50,209 nucleotides of DNA, taken from Desmonostoc geniculatum HA4340-LM1 (GTDB lineage: Bacteria > Cyanobacteriota > Cyanobacteriia > Cyanobacteriales > Nostocaceae). Position 1 is the stretch's first letter. Each line of letters opens with the position of its first letter. The stretch is from NCBI GenBank assembly GCA_019359545.1, contig JAHHHB010000046.1, forward strand, positions 1-50,209, written 5' to 3'. The notes under the pieces are model-generated. The model was not told the DNA's origin and made no database searches. It worked only from the letters and a program-made list of their open reading frames with translations. Shown here piece after piece: positions 33,116 through 42,009 of the stretch. The translations under genes and the position numbers were made by a program.

Positions 33116-33304
33116 CAATATTCTGTTAAAAGATTAAATTAGTAACGAGTGCTTACTGAATAATTTTTCCAGGAATCATTTAGTACAATATTGCAAAAAT
33201 AAACCTACCATGTGAAATAGGCAGAACACCTAAAGGATAAAATCTCTTTACTTTTGCCTTTTGCCTTCAAAACTAATTTTGTCTTGTCACTCCTGAGGTT
33301 GAAT

Positions 33305-33934
33305 ATGACAATAGCCGCCAGTGACTCTAGCATCAAGTCTAGCGATTTGCTCACCTTAGCTTGTTGGATGGCGGGAGATTTTAGCAACCAAAAGCAATCT
33401 TTTGCAAATCCTCAACTTTACGCGCACATTCACATTTTTTTTCGTCCTTTACCATTTGAGTTTTTTTCTGCCGTCGGTTTTTATTCTGAACAAGTATATG
33501 ACCACGATTTATGGACACCCTATCGCCAGGGAGTACATAGATTAGTAGATTTGGGCGATCGCATTTATATCGAAAATTACAGCTTGAAAGACCCTGTACT
33601 TTATGCAGGTGCTGGTCGGGAATTAGATATCCTCAAAACCATCACCCCACAGAACATTGAACGGCGCTATAACTGTTCGATGGTTTTTGTTCGAGAAGGT
33701 GAAATGTTTCGCGGTAGTGTAGAACCAGGCAATGAATGTTTAATTCCTCGCAATGGCCGCCAAACATATCTTGTTAGCGATGTAGAAATAACTGACCATA
33801 CTTGGATAAGTCTAGATAAAGGCATGGATATTGAAACCCATGAACAAATATGGGGTTCAACTGCTGGCCCTTTGCGGTTTGAAAAACGAGAAAGTTTTGC
33901 TGATGAATTAAATGCGGTGAGCGCATTATGTTAA
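33305..33934 (+). CDS. cpeT: CpeT-type phycobilin lyase
   Basis: A 209-residue T-type lyase (CpcT/CpeT family). Family features are the LACWMAGDFSNQKQSFANPQLYAHIHIFFRP start, the EQVYDHDLWTPYRQGVHRL block, RRYNCSMVF and FRGSVEPGNECLIPR. T-type lyases load the bilin at the beta-subunit Cys near position 153-165. The Met of MTIAASD is chosen, with GAGG 6 nt upstream; the longer frame (51 nt more) reads into poor sequence. It overlaps cpeR by 7 nt, so the two are probably translationally coupled. Confidence 0.93.
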   Translation: MTIAASDSSIKSSDLLTLACWMAGDFSNQKQSFANPQLYAHIHIFFRPLPFEFFSAVGFYSEQVYDHDLWTPYRQGVHRLVDLGDRIYIENYSLKDPVLYAGAGRELDILKTITPQNIERRYNCSMVFVREGEMFRGSVEPGNECLIPRNGRQTYLVSDVEITDHTWISLDKGMDIETHEQIWGSTAGPLRFEKRESFADELNAVSALC

Positions 33935-34266
33935 TTCAGCTGGAATCTGTTAAACCTAAAATGTTACCTCCAATAGCTGAAAAAAAAATGCGCTGCTGGA
34001 TTCGCAGTCGTCACTTGATTTGTTCAGGTAACTTTTTTATCTTCGAGACCTTAGAATATACGACGATTGAAAGGTTTTCTGAATGTGTTGCTTCTTTAGG
34101 AGGAACAGTAATATCTGTTGACCCCATTAATAAAATTTGGATGGGTGATCATCGCCAAGTTATTCTATATCAGGCAAAAGCAAGTTTACATACACCTCAT
34201 CACACCTTGAAACAATACTGGATAAAATACGGTGGTTTCTACACTAGGTTTGATATCCGTGCTTGA
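33928..34266 (+). CDS. cpeR: phycoerythrin operon activator CpeR
   Basis: A 112-residue protein matching CpeR: MLPPIAEKKMRCWIRSRHLICSGNFFIFETLEYTTIERF and ASLGGTVISVDPINKIWMGDHRQVILYQ. In Fremyella CpeR is encoded last in cpeCDESTR and is needed to switch on cpeBA and pebAB, probably as a phosphatase-2C-like or otherwise unusual regulator rather than a classical DNA-binding protein. The targets would be the distant cpeBA and the pebAB genes at 14-15.7 kb. Confidence 0.92.
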   Translation: MLIQLESVKPKMLPPIAEKKMRCWIRSRHLICSGNFFIFETLEYTTIERFSECVASLGGTVISVDPINKIWMGDHRQVILYQAKASLHTPHHTLKQYWIKYGGFYTRFDIRA

Positions 34267-34609
34267 AAAATGCTGCTGCTAGCTTAGTCCAAGTTAGAAA
34301 TACGCTCTAATTGAAGAAGAATACAGAATTCAGAATTCTTCTTTTTAATTCCTCCGTTAGAGGGTTGACGGTTAACTGTTAGTGTCTCATGGCTAATGTT
34401 CAACAATATTAGTTGTTAGTTATTAACTGTTAGCCGTCTCTTGTTTGTTAGAAAATGTAACTAAAAAACCTCCCAAAACTTGATAAATTATATCCTATCG
34501 TGAAGGGAATTAGAAAATTTTAGTGAGTAATTGTACTAATTAATCACTACCAAATACTGACCTCCCATTACTTTTAAAAATATTGTTTTTTCAAAGGTTG
34601 TTGAAAACT
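34267..34609. other. AT-rich intergenic region before the extra linker
   Basis: It contains AGAATTC copies (34326-34341) and a patch of GTTAACTGTTAG/TTAGTTATTAACTG near-repeats (34370-34430). No hairpin with a T tract is obvious, so read-through from cpeR to the linker is possible. No gene was seen. Confidence 0.5.
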
Positions 34610-35614
34610 ATGCCAAGCCTTTCAGATGATGACATTAGACAAAGCCAGTACCAAGCATTTTCTCAAACAGAAACCATTGAACTGTGGTCTGGTGCTTCGG
34701 TTGATGAGACCGAAATTGTGATTCGGGCAGTTTATCGGCAGGTTTTGGGCAATGCTTATGTAATGGAAAGTGAACGCCTCATTGCCCCAGAATCACAACT
34801 CAAGCAAGGCATAATTAATGTTCGTGAGTTTGTGCGTCAAGTTGCCAAATCAGAGTTGTATCGCTCGAGATTTTTTGCTAACGTTTACCGCTACCGTGCC
34901 ATTGAATTGAACTTCAAGCATCTACTCGGTCGCGCTCCTGATGACTACTCCGAAATGATATATCACAGTAACATTTTAGACGAACAGGGTTTTGAGGCGG
35001 ATATTGATTCTTATGTTGATAGCGAAGAATATTTCAGTGCCTTTGGCGAGAATGTAGTACCATATTACCGAGGTTATAAAACCCAAACTGGGCAAAAAAT
35101 ATTGGAATTTACCAATATGCTGCAACTAGTGCGGAGCAATTCTAGCAGCGACAAGAACCTAGCATCAAATAATAAACCTCAATTGGTGCGATCGCTAATT
35201 AGCAACACTCCTTATGGTAAACTCAAACCTACGGATGTTGGTGCATTGTTAGCTGAACTGTTCAAACCCAAGCCAGAATCTGCTGCTGGAGTTAATACAT
35301 TTGTTGCAGCTAGTAAAACAGCCGAACAAAGTTTGCAACAAAAAATTCAAGAACAACAAAGCCAAATTACAGCTTTACAACAACAACTAGCAGGGTTACA
35401 AAGCTTTGCTAGCATCGGTGCAACACAATTTACCACTAGTTCCCAGCTTTCTAGTTTTCAAAGTGCAGATGAATCTGCATCTTTGCAACAGCAAGCCGAC
35501 GCCCAGGTAAAACAGATTACTGCATTACAAGAGCAAATTGCTGATGCTCGACGCTTGGCCGCAGTTGGGGAAGCCCGTTTAAATAAGTGGCGCAGTCGCG
35601 TTTTTAATGGCTAA
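34610..35614 (+). CDS. phycobilisome linker with coiled-coil C-terminus
   Basis: A 334-residue linker started at [11 protein letters not shown] (a TTG 27 nt earlier is weaker). The PBS-linker domain (about 20-185) is close to that of CpeC ([70 protein letters not shown]). In place of a CpcD-like domain it has a Gln-rich region (about 235-334) with two heptad-rich stretches that look duplicated ([13 protein letters not shown] and [13 protein letters not shown]), predicted to be coiled coil, ending in [12 protein letters not shown]. It has no membrane helix, so it is not CpcL. It follows cpeR by 343 bp. Its place in the rod is unknown. Confidence 0.85.
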   Translation: MPSLSDDDIRQSQYQAFSQTETIELWSGASVDETEIVIRAVYRQVLGNAYVMESERLIAPESQLKQGIINVREFVRQVAKSELYRSRFFANVYRYRAIELNFKHLLGRAPDDYSEMIYHSNILDEQGFEADIDSYVDSEEYFSAFGENVVPYYRGYKTQTGQKILEFTNMLQLVRSNSSSDKNLASNNKPQLVRSLISNTPYGKLKPTDVGALLAELFKPKPESAAGVNTFVAASKTAEQSLQQKIQEQQSQITALQQQLAGLQSFASIGATQFTTSSQLSSFQSADESASLQQQADAQVKQITALQEQIADARRLAAVGEARLNKWRSRVFNG

Positions 35615-35674
35615 AGTCCCAACGCAATAGTCGAGCAAATCGTTTGTAGTCAGAACTTTAGTCAGAAAATTAAA

Positions 35675-35702
35675 GTAGGGGCGCACAGCTGTGCGCCCCT
35701 AC
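35675..35702. repeat. 28-bp palindrome, possible terminator
   Basis: Perfect 14-bp arms, GTAGGGGCGCACAG and its complement CTGTGCGCCCCTAC. It lies between the convergent linker and EF-hand genes and could stop transcription from either side, although no T tract follows. The same form recurs at 49235 and 43355. Confidence 0.65.
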
Positions 35703-35756
35703 AAATGTACAAACAATTTGGAATAATTTATTTTCTGGAAGTCCCTAGATGAATGA

Positions 35757-37040
35757 TTAGGTTGCGAGAATTATATCAGAGTAGGCAAAAGACCAAACTG
35801 GACGCATTTTAAAGAACTCTTCAAAGGAAATTTTCAAATCTTGATTCTCATCATATTTTTTCATGTATTCTTCAACTTCATTAGAAGGCAATCCCCATTC
35901 TAGCAATAGTGTCTTTAACTCAAATTCATCAATGTAACCAGTCCCATCGATATCTATTTGGTCGAAAATTATTTTGCACTTTTCTTCATTGCTAATATTT
36001 TTACCCTTGCTTAAACATTCTAGCTTCAAGCTTTCTTTTTTTAGTCGTTCTTTGACACCTTTAATCTGCCAGATTTGCTCATAAAAATTCGTGAAATGAA
36101 ATTCATTCAAATCTGTGTGTCGAGCCAGAAAAGTATTGATAAAAGAATCTGGAACTTGCCACTCGTTCCAAAGAATTTTCAATTCTTCTTTATCTAAAGT
36201 TCCAGTTTTATTTGTATCCAATTGAGCAAAAACGGCTGCTGCTACTGCTCGATCGTCAAGTTGTTCGGCATTGATTGATAAATTATTACTTACCCATAAT
36301 TCTTTCGCATCTTCATCTATTAATGTTTGTCTTTGACTTTCTTTTGTCCAACTGATCCAGTCTGCTGCTGTGGGATTCACAATTAACTTATAAAGAGCAT
36401 TATATCCAAGGACACAAAGGATAAAATACAAGTTACCAGCAACACCTAATACAGAGGGAAATATCAACACACCAGCCGCCAAAATTGAAGCAGAATAAAG
36501 GTTATCTTTAAAGATTCCAAAAACAGTAAAGATAAAGTAAAATACTCGACACCAAACGTATATACTGAGAACTAAAAATGTATTGATTAACCAAAAATCA
36601 GAACTTGGTTCTAACAGGAGATTAACGGCAGCATAAAGGTGTAAACTGACGCAGAATAGATATGCTGGAATCATTACACTTTTAGAGCCAAAAACAATCG
36701 GTGTTTGGTAAAAAGATGAGGTGACATGACCGATTATGGCTGATAGTGCCATGATTGTAGCGGGTATTTCTGGATTACTACTAAAAAATGCAATAACACC
36801 AAACAAAACCTCTATACTTCCAGAAATTACGTGAGTTCTGATTGATAATTTCCGCTTGGGTAGCATGAGAAATTTGGGGTGTGGTGGGTTCGTATAATGG
36901 TAGTACAAAACGTAAAAGTTACAGAGAATTGATGCCCCACACAGAATTAGTTTTTGATAATATTCTGTTTCCTGACCTGTAAAAGTAGTACTAAAATAAA
37001 AGCAAGCCAAGACGTAAATGCTGAGGGGTAAAATTAGCAA
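35757..37040 (-). CDS. polytopic membrane protein with C-terminal EF-hands
   Basis: A 427-residue protein. The first ~240 residues contain about seven hydrophobic helices; the last ~170 are soluble with EF-hand loops: DTNKTGTLDKEE, DIDGTGYIDEFE and DENQDLKISFEE, each with the 1-3-5-12 acidic pattern, plus one degenerate site. Calcium-dependent control of a membrane function is likely; the function itself is unknown. The frame starts at TTG. An ATG with AAGGAG lies 20 nt upstream in another frame just before TTTTTAAAAA; one extra A would join them into MFLKNTLLILPL, so a frameshift or sequence error there is possible. Confidence 0.8.
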   Translation of the reverse strand: MLILPLSIYVLACFYFSTTFTGQETEYYQKLILCGASILCNFYVLYYHYTNPPHPKFLMLPKRKLSIRTHVISGSIEVLFGVIAFFSSNPEIPATIMALSAIIGHVTSSFYQTPIVFGSKSVMIPAYLFCVSLHLYAAVNLLLEPSSDFWLINTFLVLSIYVWCRVFYFIFTVFGIFKDNLYSASILAAGVLIFPSVLGVAGNLYFILCVLGYNALYKLIVNPTAADWISWTKESQRQTLIDEDAKELWVSNNLSINAEQLDDRAVAAAVFAQLDTNKTGTLDKEELKILWNEWQVPDSFINTFLARHTDLNEFHFTNFYEQIWQIKGVKERLKKESLKLECLSKGKNISNEEKCKIIFDQIDIDGTGYIDEFELKTLLLEWGLPSNEVEEYMKKYDENQDLKISFEEFFKMRPVWSFAYSDIILAT

Positions 37041-37908
37041 TGTGTTTTTAAAAACATGAGAATATAAAGTCTCCTTGTTTGATTGATTAGGGGATTAGAG
37101 CTAATTTATTAAACTGAGATTTTCGGAAGTTAATTGTTTACTAATGCACCATCACAGACAATGCATCAAATCCATTGCCACAAACAGCGTGCTAGGTTTC
37201 ATATCTGCCTTTTGTTGTGCCCGTATTAGACATAAAATGAGAGTACCAGCCAATAAACATTTCTAGAGAAAATTTTATAAAAATTTAATTTATTAATTCA
37301 TCTTTTTTAGTATGCTGTCTGCCAATGGCGTTATTCATCGAGTTGATTTGTGAAGCGTGAATTAAGTTGAATTGTTTCATCATTTTCGATACCCTTTCGA
37401 GTTCTGTTATCTGCTTCAAGTTTGACAGAAGCATCTCCTGATTGTGAGTTGTTATAGAGTACAAATCTGGTCTTGATGCCACATCGTTTATTGATAGTAA
37501 GTAAGTCGGTGCAAAGAAAGCTAACAGTTGAAAGCTGTCATTTGTCCTTTGTCCTTTTTCATTGGTAAGGGTTTCAAGTATGTTTACTTTTCGTAAGATA
37601 GTTTTGTTTATTCCCACCGACTTATATCAAGTTCGGAAAATCACTTACGATTAAAAATTCTCCGCGTCCCCGTGTCTCCCCCTCTCCGCGTCATTTTTAT
37701 CGTAAGTATTTAGGCGAACCTGATATTACTTAGTATTGCGATCGTATTCAATGACAAACAAGCAGTGGGCTATACTGCGATCGCTTGACTAAATTAAATG
37801 TAGAGATGCAAAATTTAGAATCTCTCAACATTTGTTAAGAACACTGCAACTGGGCTAACAACACGACAATTTCATCAATTGCTTAGCTTGCAACTGTTAA
37901 AACATAAA
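37041..37908. other. gene-poor region with a MITE-like repeat
   Basis: It contains a 103-bp element with imperfect inverted ends (ATATCAAGTTCG at 37624 and its counterpart CGAACCTGATAT at 37726) whose arms continue into ACTTACGAT/ATCGTAAGT. A 110-residue minus-strand frame at 37285-37617 includes translated heptamer repeats and is not convincing. Otherwise AT-rich, with one HIP1-like site; no gene is claimed. Confidence 0.55.
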
Positions 37909-39504
37909 TTATCTTGGTGGGTAATACTGCGGATTCATAACTGGAGATGAATAACCATTTATGGGTACAGGACTAATAATTGGAGCTTGATAACCATTCA
38001 TCGGTACGCTGCTTGTGGTACCGTTGGGTAAAATAGGATTGATCGTCTGGGGTTGATAACCGTTGGTAGGTACAGTGCTTGTAGTACTATTGGGTGTAAC
38101 TGAATTTTGGCTAAACTCTTGGTAAGCAGTACGAGAAATTGAGCTAATCAGTTTTTCCGCGCGGGGGTCGTTATTCGGGCGTTGTACCATCACAGCAGCT
38201 ACGTAGCGCTTACCTGTGGGCACAATAATTAAACCTGCATCTGCCAGCATTGTGCCAATATCACCTGTTTTGTGGTATACTCTCGCACCTGTTCCCAAAC
38301 CGGATGGGAGCAATGAGTCTCGCTGAGTGCGGCGCAAAATATCGAGCATTAAATCACGTGATGGCATACTGACTAAATTTCCCTGACTGACAATTGCCAT
38401 CAAATTCCCTAGTTCTTTGGGGCTAGTAGTGTTTGTTCCTTCTAAATCTGGTAGTTGATTGCGAATGACTGTGGTTGTCAATCCCCAACTGCGGAAACGC
38501 TGGTTTAAAGCATCTATGCCTCCCAGTCGGGTGATTAGCATGTTTGTGGCTGTGTTGTCGCTGATGGTAATCATTTTAGTGGCGACTTCCAGAGCAGCGT
38601 ACTGGGTTCCAGGTGGTTTGTATTGCAGATTTCCTGAACCACCTGCCATCGCATCTTGCTGCATAGTCAGCATTTCATCGAGGCGAATTTTTCCGGCGTC
38701 CACGTCCTGGAAAAAGGCAATTAGAATCGGTACTTTGATTGTGCTAGCCGCAGGAAAACTGGTAGAGGCATTGATGTCCACATAATTACCAGTATCCAAA
38801 TCTACTAAGAAAACTCCGGGTGTGAGATTTGGGTTGCTGGTGGCCAAATCTTGCACCGCATTTTTTAAGGGGATAATTTCCTGAGATAATAACAGGCTTG
38901 AAGATGCAACTGGGGCAGTAGGGGTGGGTTGCGGCTGCGATCGCACCACATTACTATTACTAGATTGGGGCGCTGAATTTGTGGTGATGCGATTAGCCGG
39001 GTCTAATACTGACAATACAGTGCCTACAATTGCCCCCATGCCAACACCCACAATTAACAACCGCAGTACATATAATATGGTTTTGGCCATTGGCTTTAAC
39101 CGCGTCTTCCGTGATGAACGCCTGCCGATTTTTGGCTTTTCCATCCGCACCGTTTTAACTGTTGCAACACGCGATTGCAAGGGAGGAATTTTTCCTTTCA
39201 CAGTCGGTATCGGTTTGACTGCCGCTGGCATGACTAACTCCGATTTTACCCTGCGTGTACCCCCTGGGATTGGCACAGGACTGATGGGATTTGTTGGGCG
39301 TGCTAGCGCCCCTTGTTTGCCAGCAACAACTTGCTGCTGGCTGTTAGCTTTCACTTTCTTGGGTGCCACTTTTTGAACTTTTTGTGGACGCTGGCGGCGG
39401 TTTAAGGGTTGACGCCGCGAGAAAGCTGTTAGTTCGTCACTTGACTCTGACACTGCTACTCCTTGTGACCCACTGGACTGTTTTCTTGCAGACTCCTGAC
39501 CCAA
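37909..39504 (-). CDS. class A beta-lactamase-like serine hydrolase with long basic N-terminus
   Basis: A 531-residue protein. Residues 1-140 are low-complexity and strongly basic (KKVK, RRSSRKTRLK), then one membrane helix (about 145-168), a Pro/Ser linker, and a class A beta-lactamase fold (about 205-475) with the nucleophile S254 and K257 (STIK), SDN 315-317, E355 on the omega loop and KTG 412-414: all key residues are present. The C-terminus (about 480-531) is a degenerate repeat of (P/M)NGYQ-P-(I/V). The topology puts the catalytic domain outside the plasma membrane. It could be a beta-lactamase or a cell-wall hydrolase/peptidase; the cytoplasmic basic tail is unusual. Confidence 0.85.
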   Translation of the reverse strand: MGQESARKQSSGSQGVAVSESSDELTAFSRRQPLNRRQRPQKVQKVAPKKVKANSQQQVVAGKQGALARPTNPISPVPIPGGTRRVKSELVMPAAVKPIPTVKGKIPPLQSRVATVKTVRMEKPKIGRRSSRKTRLKPMAKTILYVLRLLIVGVGMGAIVGTVLSVLDPANRITTNSAPQSSNSNVVRSQPQPTPTAPVASSSLLLSQEIIPLKNAVQDLATSNPNLTPGVFLVDLDTGNYVDINASTSFPAASTIKVPILIAFFQDVDAGKIRLDEMLTMQQDAMAGGSGNLQYKPPGTQYAALEVATKMITISDNTATNMLITRLGGIDALNQRFRSWGLTTTVIRNQLPDLEGTNTTSPKELGNLMAIVSQGNLVSMPSRDLMLDILRRTQRDSLLPSGLGTGARVYHKTGDIGTMLADAGLIIVPTGKRYVAAVMVQRPNNDPRAEKLISSISRTAYQEFSQNSVTPNSTTSTVPTNGYQPQTINPILPNGTTSSVPMNGYQAPIISPVPINGYSSPVMNPQYYPPR

Positions 39505-39624
39505 AACTTAACCTTCAAGCAATATTAATGCTCAAATTCCACTTTGCCACTAAGTAGCATTTTTGTGTTTAGTTTAATATTAAATATTTTGGGGGGGGTG
39601 ATTGCGTATATATTAAACGAATAA

Positions 39625-40365
39625 TTACAAGTTTTCACCATCTCTTTGAGTTTTAAGTGCCCATTCTACCTGCCGCAAAATTCCTAGCAGCAGTGCTACT
39701 TCGCCAGTTTGCAGCCCAGCGCGATTATATAGTTGGCGAAATTTTCCCATACGACTAGGTGCGGTATGTGGATACAGATAACCAATTTTCAGTAGTAATG
39801 ATTCTAATTGCTGGTAGTATGTTTCCACAAGGTCTAAAGGCGCGAGTTCAATTTGGGGCAAAGTTTGAATCTCTGGTTGCTGGGTAGATTGTGACAATTC
39901 ATAACAGCAGATTGCTACAGCAGTAGCTAAATTCAAGGATAGATAATTTTGATTTGTGGGAATAAAAATAAAGCGCTGAGCATAATTTAATTCTTCGTTG
40001 CTTAATCCCCGGTCTTCTCTGCCAAAAATCAAGGCTGCGGGTTTTTCTGGTTCCTCCAGTAGCCAGGGTAGTGCTGTGCGGGGGTTTTCTAAAGGTATTT
40101 CCCAACTGCGAACGCGACCGGTTGTAGCGATCGCCCTGACACATCCATGCAATGCTTCTGGTAAGGTGGCCACTACTACCGCAGATTCTAAAATTTCTTT
40201 GGCATGAACAGCCATCATCAAAGCTTCTGGCGATAATGGATCGCATTGGGGATTCACTAATACTAAATTATGTAGCCCGAAATTTTTCATTACCCTGGCG
40301 ATCGCACCAACGTTGATCGGCCCAGCTGGCTCTACCAACACAATTCTTAATCCAGCCAAGCTCAT
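39625..40365 (-). CDS. trmJ: tRNA (cytidine/uridine-2'-O-)-methyltransferase TrmJ-like (SPOUT family)
   Basis: A 246-residue SPOUT methyltransferase. Motifs: LVEPAGPINVGAIARVMKNFG at the N-terminus, IFGREDRGLSNEEL (SAM-knot) near 115-128, and FIPTNQNYLSLNLATAVAI near 133-152. It methylates a tRNA anticodon-loop ribose, probably position 32, using SAM. The length matches TrmJ; a C-terminal helical part completes it. A decayed copy of its first ~30 residues lies 360 bp upstream (see the pseudogene at 40728). Confidence 0.88.
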   Translation of the reverse strand: MSLAGLRIVLVEPAGPINVGAIARVMKNFGLHNLVLVNPQCDPLSPEALMMAVHAKEILESAVVVATLPEALHGCVRAIATTGRVRSWEIPLENPRTALPWLLEEPEKPAALIFGREDRGLSNEELNYAQRFIFIPTNQNYLSLNLATAVAICCYELSQSTQQPEIQTLPQIELAPLDLVETYYQQLESLLLKIGYLYPHTAPSRMGKFRQLYNRAGLQTGEVALLLGILRQVEWALKTQRDGENL

Positions 40366-40409
40366 TTTTTGCCTCCGGCGATCGTACTTAAAAATACTTT
40401 TAGGCTAGT

Positions 40410-40725
40410 TTAAAGTATTCTTGATAATTTACCTGCTTTAATCATCACCACCAAGTGTTCAATACGTTCATATTCATCTAATTCTTGTAACTCGGTGGAT
40501 GTGAGTGTACCTGCTTGAGAGCGTGTTAGCAAGGTACGCAAACGTTCTTGCATTTCGGGAGTGGATTTAAATTCAGCAATTTGTTCAGGAGTGGGGTTGC
40601 TGGCGAGAAAATCGAGGATATATCGGTAAACTTGTGCTGGTACCGCTGGTTGTTGGAGGCTTAAAGCCTACTTCTGCTACTTGTTGAGATAGTTCCTCTG
40701 ATACTTCTAGGGTAATTCTCGGCAT
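40410..40725 (-). pseudogene. frameshifted small helical protein (antitoxin-like family)
   Basis: On the minus strand MPRITLEVSEELSQQVAEVG is in one frame and ALSLQQPAVPAQVYRYILDF through ERIEHLVVMIKAGKLSRIL is in another. The joint at GTAGGCTTTAAGC fits loss of about 23 nt of an uninterrupted gene of a small protein common in cyanobacteria, often found with toxin-like partners. The family name is uncertain; the split into two frames is directly visible. Confidence 0.65.
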
Positions 40726-40727
40726 GG

Positions 40728-40809
40728 TGGGCTTTGGTGCGGATTGCACGCACTGGAGGTTTACTATTACTAAATGATATATCCTGAAATTCTTCGTTAC
40801 TCTGGCGAC
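40728..40809 (-). pseudogene. decayed partial copy of trmJ 5' region
   Basis: The translated segment VARVTKNFRIYHLVIVNLQC-VQSAP aligns with ARVMKNFGLHNLVLVNPQC-DPLSP of the intact TrmJ at 39625. It is joined directly upstream of the broken small gene and to the acylase fragment on the other strand, so it marks a recombination joint. Confidence 0.7.
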
Positions 40810-40831
40810 AATGGGTTGGGCGAGGGTGGCG

Positions 40832-42009
40832 CAGCAAGAAATCCCGCAAATCAATGCTCAAATGAAGGCATACCTGGAAGCTTACGCCGATGGTGTCAAC
40901 GCTTATTTAGCAAACCATCAAGGCAGCACCCTGAGTTTAGAATACGCTGTGCTAAAGTTCCTCAATCCTGGGTATCAGCCAGAACCTTGGCAAATACTCC
41001 ATTCTCTGACCTGGGGTAAGGTAATGGCTTATGATTTGGGCAGAAATTTCCAGAGCGAAATTGAACGGGCAATACTGCTTAAAACTCTGACCCCTGCTCA
41101 AGTTGAGGAACTTTTTCCGCCGTGTCCTCAGGATTTGCCGGTGATTTTGCCGGTGTTCGAGCCAGGGGCAGGATATGAAAAGCTCACGCAAAGGCGCAAA
41201 GACGCAAAGGTAGAAACAAAAGTTCATAGATACAGGGTAGCGATCGCAATCTTAATGCCCAAACTCTAGTACCATTACTGCAATCCCTTGCAGTTGATAC
41301 ACCTCGTTTGCAAGCAGCCCAAAAGCTGCTACAAGATTGGAATTTGCAGTTGGGAATGACATCACCTGCTGCGGCTTTATTTGAAGTATTCTGGAAAAAC
41401 TTCTTGGCAGATACATTTCACGATCAGTTGCCTGAAAGATATTTTCCTAGTGGCGGCGATCGCTGGTACGCTGTAATGGCAAATCTGGTCAAACAGCCCA
41501 ATAGTCCTTGGTGGGATAATCGCAACACCCCAAAAGTTGAAAACCGCGACCAAATCCTCCAAGAATCTTTTACAAAAGCCGTAGATGAGCTAGAACGCAT
41601 TCAAGGTAAAGACCCGAAAAACTGGAATTGGGGCAAACTGCATACTGTTACTTTTCGTAATGCCACCTTGGGTAAATCTGGGGTTGTACCCATTGAAGCT
41701 TTGTTTAATCGTGGTGCTTTTGCCACGGCTGGTAACGGCGAAACAGTGAATGCTAACCGCTGGAAGGCCAACAAATCATTTGAAGTGACGGATATTCCTT
41801 CATTGCGGATGATTGTAGATTTGGGAAATTTGGATAACTCACTCTTGATTCACACCCCTGGACAATCAGGCCATGCCTTCCATAGACACTACAACGATAT
41901 GGTTGACCTTTGGCGCCAGATTGAATACCACCCCATGCTGTGGCAACAAAAGAATGTTACAGCAAATACTACTGCCACATTGAAATTAATGCCAAAATTG
42001 GCAGATTGA
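40832..42009 (+). pseudogene. penicillin-acylase-family hydrolase, degraded
   Basis: Two fragments of a penicillin acylase/amidase (Ntn hydrolase). The first (40832-41180) covers an alpha-chain part (AYADGVNAYLANHQG, EPWQILHSLTWGKVMAYDLG). The second (about 41272-42009) covers the C-terminal beta-chain part (PSLRMIVDLGNLDNSLLIHTPGQSGHAFHRHYNDM). The N-terminal signal region, the central part with the catalytic Ser and the spacer peptide are missing. The joint at 41180-41270 contains CAAAGGCGCAAAGACGCAAA, a dispersed repeat. Inactive. Confidence 0.85.

Noticed and set aside
34610..35614. CpcL (membrane rod linker)
   Set aside because: CpcL ends in a hydrophobic membrane helix; this C-terminus is polar, Gln-rich coiled coil.
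37285..37617. 110-residue minus-strand frame
   Set aside because: Part of it (NEKGQRTNDS) is translated heptamer repeats, no ribosome-binding site is seen and no family is recognised. A small real gene is not excluded.
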